DNA of 52,474 nucleotides, taken from Caballeronia calidae (GTDB taxonomy: Bacteria > Pseudomonadota > Gammaproteobacteria > Burkholderiales > Burkholderiaceae). A model generated the notes under the pieces. That model did no database searches and had not been told where the DNA came from. It saw nothing but the letters and a program-made list of their open reading frames with translations. This document shows positions 24,271 through 32,493 of the stretch, in pieces. The stretch covers positions 1-52,474 of the forward strand of contig NZ_FCOX02000051.1 of the NCBI RefSeq assembly GCF_900044055.2, in the 5' to 3' direction. The position numbers and the translations under genes were made by a program. The number at the start of each line of letters is the position of its first letter. Positions within the stretch are counted from its first letter, which is position 1.

Positions 24271-25569
24271 TCATGAAACGGCCGGCGCGGATGTTTCGCC
24301 TGTCGGCTGCTTGTCCGCACGCACGATCACGAGCGTCGCGAGCAGCGCGAACAATGCGCCCATCACGAGCCATGCGCCGGGCATCGCCTTGTTCGACGTC
24401 GTGTGGATCAGCATCGTGCAGATGGCCGGCGTGAAGCCGCCGAAGACGGCTTGCGAAAGGCTATATGCAAGCGAGAAACCCGTGCCGCGCACGTTGGCCG
24501 GAATGATCTCGGTCAGCGTAACGACGAGCGCCGCCTGATACGACGCGTACAGAAACGCGAATCCCACTTCCACCAGCAGAAGGCTCATGAACGATGGCGC
24601 CGCGACAAGCCAGGTCATCGCGGGCCACGCGACGATCGCGATCGTCAGCGACGCGCCGACGAGCAGCGGCTTGCGACCGATGCGATCGGACAACGCCGCC
24701 ATTACGGGGATCATTACGAAGGTGGTGAGCGCCACACACGTCGTGACATAGAAGGTGTCGATCGATTTCAAGCCGAGTTCCGCGCGTCCGAAAGTCGGCG
24801 TGTACGCGGTGATCAGATAGAACATGATGCTGGTCAGGCTGACGAGCATCGTCGACCACAGAATGATGCGCCAGTTGAGCGCGAGCGACCTGAAGATTTC
24901 CCTGACGCTCTGCGGCTTCTGCGCCTTGAATACATGCGATTCCGTGACCGAGCGGCGAATCCAGAACAGCACCGGCACGATCGAGCAGCCGAGCAGGAAC
25001 GGAATGCGCCAGCCCCACGCATCCATCTGCTCGTTGGTCAGCGTGAAGCGCAGCGCGACGCCGAGCACGGCCGCGAGCAACACGGAAACCTGCTGACTCG
25101 CCGACTGCCATGAAACATAGAAGCCACGTCGTCCCGGCGGCGCGACTTCCGACAGATACACCGACACGCCGCCCGATTCCGCGCCCGCGGAGAAGCCTTG
25201 CAGCAGGCGCCCGACGATCACCAGGACCGGCGCCAGCACGCCGATGCTCGCGTATGTCGGCGTGAGCGCGATCATCAAGACGCCGATCGACATGAGCGAC
25301 AGCGTGAGGATGAGGCCCGCGCGCCGTCCGTGACGATCCATGTACGAGCCGAGCACGATCGCGCCGAGCGGGCGCGCCAGAAAGCCCATGCCGAACGTGG
25401 CGAGCGAGAGCATCAGCGAGATGAACTCGTTGTCGCTCGGAAACATGGCCTTCGCGATCGACGATGCATAAAAGCCGTAGACCATGAAGTCGTACATCTC
25501 GAGGAAGTTGCCGCTCACGACGCGCACGACGTTCGTGGCGCTCGCCTGTCCCTTTGCCTCGCTACTCAT
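24271..25569 (-). CDS. MFS transporter, MHS family, copy 2
   Basis: A 432-residue proton symporter with about 12 membrane helices. VVSGNFLEMYDFMVYGFYAS is the first helix region and GSYMDRHGRRAGLILTL the MFS loop; GRLLQGFSAGAESGGVSVYL follows. It is very similar to the protein at 29136-30431. GGAGG lies just before the ATG at 25569; the extension to 25599 is not needed. It lies between the two iclR genes with a predicted operator 33 bases upstream. Its closest named relatives by motif are citrate-proton symporters. It probably imports the acid or sulfur compound sensed by the IclR pair. Confidence 0.9.
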   Translation of the reverse strand: MSSEAKGQASATNVVRVVSGNFLEMYDFMVYGFYASSIAKAMFPSDNEFISLMLSLATFGMGFLARPLGAIVLGSYMDRHGRRAGLILTLSLMSIGVLMIALTPTYASIGVLAPVLVIVGRLLQGFSAGAESGGVSVYLSEVAPPGRRGFYVSWQSASQQVSVLLAAVLGVALRFTLTNEQMDAWGWRIPFLLGCSIVPVLFWIRRSVTESHVFKAQKPQSVREIFRSLALNWRIILWSTMLVSLTSIMFYLITAYTPTFGRAELGLKSIDTFYVTTCVALTTFVMIPVMAALSDRIGRKPLLVGASLTIAIVAWPAMTWLVAAPSFMSLLLVEVGFAFLYASYQAALVVTLTEIIPANVRGTGFSLAYSLSQAVFGGFTPAICTMLIHTTSNKAMPGAWLVMGALFALLATLVIVRADKQPTGETSAPAVS

Positions 25570-25602
25570 TGCGCCTCCGGGCTTCCGCCAGTGTTTCATT
25601 GA

Positions 25603-25619
25603 ATCCTATAAAATAGGAT
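25603..25619. promoter_or_regulatory. Predicted IclR operator, site 6 (MHS copy 2 promoter)
   Basis: ATCCTATAAAATAGGAT, identical to site 4, 33 bases before the MHS start. On the minus strand TAAACCA (25641-25635) precedes it at the same distance as at sites 4 and 9. Confidence 0.75.
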
Positions 25620-25741
25620 GCAACATTCAAAATATGGTTTAGCGGATGCTCGCACCGCGCGAAATTCCGGTCAAGACACTTTGAAAGAATCGAGGGAATT
25701 CCCTGAGGAGGGCTGGAAGCCGCCTCTGACGTGAAACTAGG

Positions 25742-25758
25742 GTCCTGAAAAATGGGAT
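25742..25758. promoter_or_regulatory. Degenerate IclR operator, site 7 (IclR copy 2)
   Basis: GTCCTGAAAAATGGGAT keeps the arm length and 7-base centre but the arms match imperfectly. It lies 78 bases before the second iclR start. A still weaker copy, TTCTGACTTTGGGACC, sits directly before that ATG, where site 5 sits in the first copy. Confidence 0.45.
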
Positions 25759-25836
25759 AGACTGAACGCGGGAAAACGGGCGCGTCGCCCGTGTGTCATG
25801 CGTTTCGACCGGCTTTCACTTCTGACTTTGGGACCC

Positions 25837-26583
25837 ATGGATAAGACGCTATTAAAGGGCCTTGCTCTGCTTGAAGCACTCGCCGGACATGGCGGCAAAC
25901 CGGTTCCCATTCCCGTCCTGGCGCAGCAGCTCGGGCTGACCAAGAGCAACGCGCATCGCACCTTGCAAACGCTCGCGCATGCGGGCTATGCGACGCTTGA
26001 CGAAACCACGGGAAGCTATCGCAGCACGTTCAAGCTCTTCGAACTCGGCGCGCGGCAGATGGCGCAGATCGACGTGCGGCAGTTCGCGTCGAGCCATATG
26101 CGCGTGCTCGCCGATTTCACGAAGGAAACGGTGCATCTGTCCGTTCTGGATGGCGCGCATGTGGTGTACGTCGATCAGATCGAGAGCTTGCAGCCCGTGC
26201 GCGCGCATTCGATTCTCGGCACGCATGTTCCCGCGTATTGCATGGCCACAGGCAAGATTCTGCTCGCCTATCAAAGCGAGGATTACCTGGAACGGTATCT
26301 GACGAATCTCGTCGCGCATACGGCATCCACCATCACGGACCTCGCCGAACTCAAAGCGCAACTCGCCCGCGCGGCGATCAACGGCTATGCGATCAATCGC
26401 GGCGAATGGGAAGAGGGCGTCGGCGGTATCGCAGCGCCCATCTTCGATGCGTTCAGGTCGCCGGTTGCGGCCATCGGCATCTCGGGGCCGCTCGAACGTT
26501 TGTCGGTGAAGCGCATGAAGGAACTCACCTCCACTGTGCTTGACGCAGCCAACGGCATTTCGCGCGTGCTGGGCGTGCGCTGA
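25837..26583 (+). CDS. IclR-family transcriptional regulator, copy 2
   Basis: A 248-residue paralogue of the regulator at 23488-24237, alignable without gaps over nearly the full length. The start is MDKTLLKGLALLEALAG, the recognition helix GLTKSNAHRTLQTLAHAGY, and the effector domain has GTHVPAYCMATGKILLA and VGGIAAPIFDAF. The ATG at 25837 is chosen because it aligns with copy 1; the extension to 25798 is unlikely. The recognition helix is almost identical to copy 1, so both should read the same operator. Differences in the effector domain may give two ligands or a heteromer. Its own promoter sites are degenerate, suggesting weaker autoregulation. Confidence 0.92.
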   Translation: MDKTLLKGLALLEALAGHGGKPVPIPVLAQQLGLTKSNAHRTLQTLAHAGYATLDETTGSYRSTFKLFELGARQMAQIDVRQFASSHMRVLADFTKETVHLSVLDGAHVVYVDQIESLQPVRAHSILGTHVPAYCMATGKILLAYQSEDYLERYLTNLVAHTASTITDLAELKAQLARAAINGYAINRGEWEEGVGGIAAPIFDAFRSPVAAIGISGPLERLSVKRMKELTSTVLDAANGISRVLGVR

Positions 26584-26750
26584 GTCTTCACACGAGCACG
26601 CGCTTTACTTCGCCGTCCATCCCCGTCATCGAATTTGCCGGCACATCGCCGGCGCTTTCGCACGCCTAGGGATTCCCCTCGCCGACGACAAATCCGCTTG
26701 ACGGTTCTCGTCGCGCGATGTCACGATTTGCGCATTAATTTGAGATGAGT

Positions 26751-26767
26751 GTCCTATAAAACAGGAC
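26751..26767. promoter_or_regulatory. Predicted IclR operator, site 8 (AtoE-like transporter promoter)
   Basis: GTCCTATAAAACAGGAC, perfect arms, 57 bases before the start at 26825. TTTGAG is a possible -35 element upstream. Confidence 0.7.
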
Positions 26768-26824
26768 ATCATCTCATGGGTCACACGTGACACACCGAAT
26801 CCAACAACAGCGGGAGACAACTGC

Positions 26825-28297
26825 ATGGACCTGAATACAGGCGGGTTGGTGGAAGCATCGGACGACGGCTCTCGAGAACTCGTCGCGAATCCATCCGACG
26901 CGAAAGGCTTCGAGAGACTGGCCATCCGCATTTCGAACTGGATGGAGCGCTGGTTTCCGGACTCATTCGTCATCGCCATGCTCGCGGTGCTGGCGGTGGC
27001 GATCGGCGCGCTGCTGATCGGTGCGCCGACGACGGCGGTCGTCAAGTCATTCGGAGACGGCCTGTGGAAGCTCTTGCCGTTCTCGATGCAGATGGCGCTC
27101 GTGGTCGTGACGGGCTATACGCTCGCGGTGTCGCCGCCGATGCGCAAGCTCATCACATGGGTTGCGTCGGTGCCGCGCAATGGCAAATCGGCTGTCGCGT
27201 ACGTCGTGCTGATCGCGAACCTCACCGCCTTGCTCAACTGGGGATTCGGCCTGATCTTCGCCGGGCTTCTGGTGCGGGCGCTCGCTCGCCGGCGCGACCT
27301 GAAGATGGACTACCGCGCGGCCAGCGCCGCGGCGTTCATGGGTATCGGCGCGGTCGACCATCTCGGGTTGTCATCATCCGCAGCGCTGCTGCACGCTACG
27401 CCTGCCAGCCTTCCCAAGGAACTCTTCGCGATCTCGGGCCTCATTCCGTTCAGCGAAACCATCTTCACGTGGCAGAACCTCGTCGTCATTTCGGTGATGA
27501 CGGCCGTCGCGATGCTGGTCGCTTACGTCACCGCACCGACCGGAAAGCACTGCCGCACTGCCGCCGATCTGAACATTGCCGTGGGCGACGAAGTGAAGAC
27601 GCGCCTCAGCACGCGTCCGGGCGATTGGCTTGAGAACAGTCCGCTGCTGGTCATTCTCGTGGGAGGCATGCTACTCGGCTGGCTCGCGATGCAAGGCATG
27701 AGCAAGGGCTGGATGGCCATGACCTCCGATCTGAACTCCTACCTGATTCTGGTGCTCGCGCTGTCGCTGCTGGCGCAGTGGCGTCCGGCGCGCTTTCTTA
27801 AAGCGGTCAGCGATTCCGTGCCGTCCGTCGGCGGCGTGATCGTGCAGTTCCCGATCTACGCGGGCGTTGCAGCCATTCTCACCACGGCGATGAACGTATC
27901 GGGTCATCCGCTTTCGCACTATATTTCCGAGTTTTTCATCGGAATGAGTGGGGAGCACGGCTTGCCGGTGATCGTCTCCGTGTACTCGATTTTCATGGGA
28001 TTCGTCGTGCCCTCCGCCGGAGCCAAGTGGGTACTGGAAGCGCCGTACATTCTCAGCGCCGGCAATGCGGTGCATAGCAACCTCGCGTGGCTCGTGAACA
28101 CCTATAACGGCTCGGAGGCGCTGGCCAACCTGATCAATCCGTTCTGGATGGTGCCGCTATTGGGCATCGTCGGCCTGAAGGCGCGCAACATCATCACGTT
28201 CACGCTTCTTCAGTTCGTGTTTCTGGTGCCAGTGACGATTCTCACCTTCTGGCTTCTTTCCTTCACGATGCCGTGGCATCCGCCTGTCTTTCCTTGA
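26825..28297 (+). CDS. Short-chain fatty acid transporter, AtoE/TIGR00366 family
   Basis: A 490-residue membrane protein with about 12 hydrophobic segments. The hydrophilic N-terminus is followed by RWFPDSFVIAMLAVLAVAIG. NLTALLNWGFGLIFAGLLVR and the C-terminal GAKWVLEAPYILSAG are characteristic of the AtoE family, which carries short-chain fatty acids such as acetoacetate or butyrate. CGGGAGACAAC precedes the ATG at 26825. The predicted IclR operator upstream and its place in the island suggest it moves a short acid that is a substrate or product of the CoA operon. Confidence 0.88.
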   Translation: MDLNTGGLVEASDDGSRELVANPSDAKGFERLAIRISNWMERWFPDSFVIAMLAVLAVAIGALLIGAPTTAVVKSFGDGLWKLLPFSMQMALVVVTGYTLAVSPPMRKLITWVASVPRNGKSAVAYVVLIANLTALLNWGFGLIFAGLLVRALARRRDLKMDYRAASAAAFMGIGAVDHLGLSSSAALLHATPASLPKELFAISGLIPFSETIFTWQNLVVISVMTAVAMLVAYVTAPTGKHCRTAADLNIAVGDEVKTRLSTRPGDWLENSPLLVILVGGMLLGWLAMQGMSKGWMAMTSDLNSYLILVLALSLLAQWRPARFLKAVSDSVPSVGGVIVQFPIYAGVAAILTTAMNVSGHPLSHYISEFFIGMSGEHGLPVIVSVYSIFMGFVVPSAGAKWVLEAPYILSAGNAVHSNLAWLVNTYNGSEALANLINPFWMVPLLGIVGLKARNIITFTLLQFVFLVPVTILTFWLLSFTMPWHPPVFP

Positions 28298-28363
28298 GGG
28301 GCGAAGTTGAGATGATCTGCGATGGAGCGCGCGCGGTCGATGAATTCATCAGAATGCCGCGCT

Positions 28364-28957
28364 TCATTTTTCGTCATCGGTAAGCATCCAAAAGTTCGGC
28401 ATGACGCTCGACGAGAACCCGGACACGAACGCCTTCACGTTGCCCGTTACCTCCTCATACACATGACGCCGAACGCGTCCGATATTCGCGCCGTAGACGT
28501 GGATGCTGATCGACACGCGGTCGTCATACAGGTTGCGCACTCGATGCACGTCGCCGACTGTCGGCGACACGCAATCGATATCGCCGACGTCGAGCACGCA
28601 CGATTCACCGGCGAGCATCGGCACGTCGGCTCCGCGCGTTTCAAATCGAGTCGATTCCTCGGCGCCGCGCAACATGCCGATCATGCCCCACACGGTGTGA
28701 TCGTGGATTGGCGTGCATTGCCCCGGCCCCCACACGAAGCTCACGACTGAAAAGCGCTGCTTCGGATCGCAATGCAGCAAGTATTGCTGATAGTGCTCTG
28801 CATGCGGCGCGGCGAATGCGTCCGGCAGCCAGTCATCGTGCGCGATCAGGCGCGACATCGGCGCGCGCAGGTCATCGAGGATGACGGTTTCGTGCACGCC
28901 GTCGCGCACGATGTCCGTGAGTTCGCCGACAAAATCACGCAAGCGCGCAATGCTCAT
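28364..28957 (-). CDS. Thiol dioxygenase, cysteine dioxygenase/3-mercaptopropionate dioxygenase type
   Basis: A 197-residue cupin that oxidises a thiol to a sulfinic acid with O2 and Fe(II). The iron ligands are HDH at residues 85-87 and His138 (VGDVHRV). SIHVYG (His153, Tyr155) supplies the outer-sphere residues. The stretch FSVVSFVWGPGQCTPIHDHT is typical of the bacterial type that includes 3-mercaptopropionate dioxygenases. Substrate (cysteine, 3-mercaptopropionate or another thiol) cannot be fixed by eye. It is divergent from an MHS transporter with a predicted IclR operator 24 bases before its ATG, and the GC-rich CoA operon belongs to the same predicted regulon. Confidence 0.9.
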   Translation of the reverse strand: MSIARLRDFVGELTDIVRDGVHETVILDDLRAPMSRLIAHDDWLPDAFAAPHAEHYQQYLLHCDPKQRFSVVSFVWGPGQCTPIHDHTVWGMIGMLRGAEESTRFETRGADVPMLAGESCVLDVGDIDCVSPTVGDVHRVRNLYDDRVSISIHVYGANIGRVRRHVYEEVTGNVKAFVSGFSSSVMPNFWMLTDDEK

Positions 28958-28981
28958 GATGTTCTTCCGCCCTTTGATTAA

Positions 28982-28998
28982 ATCCTAATTTATAGGAT
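28982..28998. promoter_or_regulatory. Predicted IclR operator, site 9 (thiol dioxygenase / MHS copy 3)
   Basis: ATCCTAATTTATAGGAT, perfect arms, centred in the divergent promoter region. TAAACCA on the minus strand (29020-29014) has the same spacing as at sites 4 and 6, oriented toward the dioxygenase gene. Confidence 0.75.
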
Positions 28999-29135
28999 GC
29001 AAAAATCACAATTTGGTTTACACGATGCTCGCATCGTCGCAGAATGCGGTCAAGCGCAAGTGCGTTTGCACCCGCGGCGAACCAAGAGCCTCGCGAAAGA
29101 GGCCGGGCATGAAATGCATCCAATGGAGACGAATC

Positions 29136-30431
29136 ATGCAGTCAGGGACATCCGGCAAGACGCGAGAGTCATCCGCGCGCACGATCCTGCGCGTCACGAG
29201 CGGCAATTTCCTGGAGATGTACGACTTCTCGGTCTACGGCTTCTACGCGTTGTCGATTTCACACGCACTATTTCCGCGCGGCAACGAGTTCGTCTCGCTG
29301 ATGCTGTCGTTCGCGACGTTCGGCGTGGGCTTCCTGATGCGGCCGATCGGCGCGCTGGTGCTCGGCTCGTACATCGACCGGCGCGGGCGCCGCGCGGGCC
29401 TGCTGCTCACGCTCGCGCTGATGGCCGTCGGCATGCTGATGATCACGTTCGTACCGGGTTACGACACGATCGGCATCGCGGCGCCGGTCATCGTTGTGCT
29501 CGGTCGTTTGCTACAAGGGTTTTCCGCCGGCGCTGAACTGGGCGGCGTGTCGGTCTATCTCGCGGAAATCGCGCCACCGGGGCGGCGTGGCTTCTTCGTG
29601 AGCTGGCAGTCGGCGAGTCAGCAGGCCGCCGTTGTGTTCGCGGCACTGCTCGGTGTGGGCCTGCGTTTCACGGTCACGCCCGAGCAGATGAATAGCTGGG
29701 GCTGGCGCATTCCGTTTCTGATCGGCTGTCTGATCATTCCGGTGCTGTTCGTGATTCGCAGGCGCCTGCGTGAAACGAAGGAGTTCGAATCGCGCACGAG
29801 GCATCCGTCGAGCAGGGAGATTTTTGCCTCGCTTAAGGACAATGCGCGGATCATCGGCGGCGCGATCATGCTCGTGACGCTCACTGCGGTCATGTTCAAT
29901 CTCATCACCGCCTACACGCCGACGTTCGGTTCGCGCGTGCTGAAGCTGCCAGCGATCGATTCGTTTCTCGTTACGATGGCAGTGGGTATCGTCAACTTCA
30001 CGATGCTGCCGATAGTCGGCGCGATATCCGACAAGGTAGGGCGGCGCGCGGTGCTCACGGTGTGCGCGGTGCTCGTGATTCTCACCGCTTATCCGGCGAT
30101 GCTGTGGCTCGTGCAGGCGCCGAGCTTCACGCGCCTGCTCATGGTGGAAGTGTGGTACGCGATGATCTACGGCTCGTATCAGGCCGGCATGGTGGTGGCG
30201 CTCACGGAGATCATGCCCGCGAACATTCGCGGCACGGGCTTTTCGCTCGTATGGAGTCTCGCACAGGCGATCTTCGGCGGCTTCACGCCGTTTATCTGCA
30301 CGGCGCTCATTCAGTTCACGCAGAACCGTGCGGTGCCCGCGTTATGGTTGTCGTTCGCGGCGCTCATCGCCTTGCTCGCGACATTCCGCATGTTCGCGAA
30401 GCCGACGCCCGAGACGCGCGCGGCCTACTGA
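29136..30431 (+). CDS. MFS transporter, MHS family, copy 3
   Basis: A 431-residue proton symporter, very similar throughout to the one at 24271-25569. VTSGNFLEMYDFSVYGFYAL opens the first helix, GSYIDRRGRRAGLLLTLALM is the loop motif, and GRLLQGFSAGAELGGVSVYL follows. GGAGACG precedes the ATG at 29136. The extension from 29013 would run through the promoter. Divergent from the thiol dioxygenase and sharing its operator, it may import the thiol, its disulfide or a related acid. Confidence 0.9.
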   Translation: MQSGTSGKTRESSARTILRVTSGNFLEMYDFSVYGFYALSISHALFPRGNEFVSLMLSFATFGVGFLMRPIGALVLGSYIDRRGRRAGLLLTLALMAVGMLMITFVPGYDTIGIAAPVIVVLGRLLQGFSAGAELGGVSVYLAEIAPPGRRGFFVSWQSASQQAAVVFAALLGVGLRFTVTPEQMNSWGWRIPFLIGCLIIPVLFVIRRRLRETKEFESRTRHPSSREIFASLKDNARIIGGAIMLVTLTAVMFNLITAYTPTFGSRVLKLPAIDSFLVTMAVGIVNFTMLPIVGAISDKVGRRAVLTVCAVLVILTAYPAMLWLVQAPSFTRLLMVEVWYAMIYGSYQAGMVVALTEIMPANIRGTGFSLVWSLAQAIFGGFTPFICTALIQFTQNRAVPALWLSFAALIALLATFRMFAKPTPETRAAY

Positions 30432-30434
30432 TCG

Positions 30435-31328
30435 TCAGACGCCTGGCCGCTCGAATTCGCTCGTTTCCATCGCGAGCGATGCGACCGCGGCCACGACAGG
30501 ATCGGTCGCCGTATGCCGGTGCAGCGCGACGAATTCCACCGGCCCGAGTTGCGGCGCGGTGTCGATCACGCGCAACTTGCCCGCCGCGATCTCCGCCTGA
30601 TACGACATGTGCGGCAGAAGGCTCACGCCGAGTCCCGTCACGGTGAGATCGGCGAGCACGCGCACGTTGTTGCACGAGATGACCGGGCGATATTCGGCGC
30701 CGGCATCGCGGAACCAGCGCTCGATCACAGGATAGTGATGCGATTGCGACGACAGCCCGAGCACCGGCCATGCCGCGAGTTCGGCGGGCGTGAGCTTGCG
30801 CGAGGGAACGTCCAGCGCGGGCGCGCACATCCACACAAACTGATCGAAGCCGAGCGATATGGCTTGCAGTCCGCTTTCCACCACAGGACCCGTCACGAGC
30901 GCGAGATCGAGATCGCCGCTGCGCAGCTTGTCGACGAGCTGCGCGGTGAGACCCATGTCGAGCACGACGGCGAGATTCGGATAACGATCGCGCAACGTGC
31001 TCATCAGCTTCGGTAGCCAGGTGATGGCAACGAGATTGACGACGCCGAGCCGCACCGTGCCTGTCAGCGCGTCCTTGTCGCCGATCCGGTGACGCACGTT
31101 CGAAGCAAGCCTGACGATCTCGCGCGCGGCTGCGACGAGGTCTTGCCCTTTCGCGGTCAGACGAGCGCGGTGCTGACTGCGATCGAATAGCTCGATGCCG
31201 AGAGACCGTTCCAGCTCGCGAATGCGCGCGGACACGGTCGATTGCGTGGCATGGAGCGTTTGCGCGGCCGCGCCGAAACTTCCCGTGTCGACGATGCGAA
31301 GAAACGTCTCGAGTTGCCGAATGTCCAT
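30435..31328 (-). CDS. LysR-family transcriptional regulator
   Basis: A 297-residue regulator. The winged helix is MDIRQLETFLRIVDTGSFGA followed by QTLHATQSTVSARIRELERS; the periplasmic-binding-protein-like effector domain follows from about residue 90. The start at 31328 fits the family; the frame from 31508 would add 60 unrelated residues and overlap the next promoter. It is divergent from the TauD-like dioxygenase at 31470 and ends 3 bases from the convergent MHS gene, so it most likely controls the dioxygenase. The LysR group that regulates sulfur assimilation (CysB/Cbl) has a different helix sequence; this one cannot be placed further. Confidence 0.88.
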   Translation of the reverse strand: MDIRQLETFLRIVDTGSFGAAAQTLHATQSTVSARIRELERSLGIELFDRSQHRARLTAKGQDLVAAAREIVRLASNVRHRIGDKDALTGTVRLGVVNLVAITWLPKLMSTLRDRYPNLAVVLDMGLTAQLVDKLRSGDLDLALVTGPVVESGLQAISLGFDQFVWMCAPALDVPSRKLTPAELAAWPVLGLSSQSHHYPVIERWFRDAGAEYRPVISCNNVRVLADLTVTGLGVSLLPHMSYQAEIAAGKLRVIDTAPQLGPVEFVALHRHTATDPVVAAVASLAMETSEFERPGV

Positions 31329-31469
31329 TGCGCGTTGTCGTGTGAGGATGCGCGGCTTCATCGACGCATTCGATGAGTCACGATCGGAATGTCTCGCTAT
31401 CTTGCCGCATGAGTTGAGTCGTAGACTGGTTTTCATCGGGACACACCGGAATGCGAACCAGGAGACGAC

Positions 31470-32483
31470 ATGCAAGATCAGGCGATGATACTGGAAGAAC
31501 CCCTGCACGAATCGAGTGAACCGGTGCGCATGACGCCGTTCACCGGACCGATTGCGTGGACGCGTGCTTCGCTGTCGCCGGACGATGGCATCGTGAAGAT
31601 CAGCGAGGCGTGCCGTCGCGAACTGGACGAAGTAGTCGCGACGTTGCGCGCCAATCCGCTGCCGACCGCGCTATTGCGTACCGACGATTTCTCGCTCGAA
31701 CGCTGCCGCGAGATGATGCGAGAGGCATCGCAACTGTTGACCGATGGACCGGGGTTCGTAATCGTCGATCGCCTGCCGATGGATCTGTGGACCAAGCAGG
31801 AGGCGACCGCGGTCTACTGGCTGCTCGCGCAGATGGTGTCGCGTCCGGTCGCGCAGAGCTGGGACGGCAAGATGATCTACGACGTGCGCGATCTCGGCAA
31901 ACCGCCGGGCAACGGCGTGCGTCCCGACATCACCAGCGCGGAGCAGAATTTTCACACCGACAACAGCTACAACATCTGTCCGCCGGACTATGTCGCCCTG
32001 TTGTGTCTGCGGCCCGCGAAGCAGGGCGGCGTGAGCAGCATCGTGAGTTTCTATACGGTCTATAACCAGATGATCGAGCGTTATCCGCATCTGCTCGCGC
32101 GCCTTTTCAGGCCGTATGTCTTCGACCGCCAGCGCGAGCATGCGCCCGGCGACGCAACGCTCATCAGCCATCCGCTGTTTCAGAACGAAGGCGGACGCAT
32201 GGTGTGCAGGCTGTCGCATCGCCATGTGATCGCGGGCTATGAGATGGCGGATCGCGACATGGATGAGGAAACGCGCGACGCGCTGCAAACGCTCGAAGCT
32301 GTGATGCTCGAACCGCAATGGACGCGCGATTTCTTCTTCGAGCCGGGGCAGATCCAGATCGTCGATAACCAGCGCTGCGGACATCGACGCACGCAATTCG
32401 TCGACTTCGACGAGGAAGACCGCAAGCGCCATCTGGTGCGATTGTGGCTGCGCGATGCGCATCGGCGCTTTTATAACGGCTGA
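31470..32483 (+). CDS. TauD/TfdA-family Fe(II)/2-oxoglutarate dioxygenase
   Basis: A 337-residue dioxygenase. The iron triad is His162 and Asp164 in NFHTDNSYN and His305 in NQRCGHRRTQF; an Arg near residue 324-328 (HLVRLWLR) should bind 2-oxoglutarate. Members of this fold hydroxylate taurine, alkyl sulfates, 2,4-D, butyrobetaine and others, so the fold does not reveal the substrate. CAGGAGACGAC precedes the ATG. It stands alone, divergent from a LysR gene and convergent with the ROK regulator 10 bases away. Among possible roles, release of sulfite or aldehyde from a sulfonate or sulfate ester would suit the neighbourhood, but that is inference. Confidence 0.88.
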   Translation: MQDQAMILEEPLHESSEPVRMTPFTGPIAWTRASLSPDDGIVKISEACRRELDEVVATLRANPLPTALLRTDDFSLERCREMMREASQLLTDGPGFVIVDRLPMDLWTKQEATAVYWLLAQMVSRPVAQSWDGKMIYDVRDLGKPPGNGVRPDITSAEQNFHTDNSYNICPPDYVALLCLRPAKQGGVSSIVSFYTVYNQMIERYPHLLARLFRPYVFDRQREHAPGDATLISHPLFQNEGGRMVCRLSHRHVIAGYEMADRDMDEETRDALQTLEAVMLEPQWTRDFFFEPGQIQIVDNQRCGHRRTQFVDFDEEDRKRHLVRLWLRDAHRRFYNG

Positions 32484-32493
32484 CGCGCCCGCT

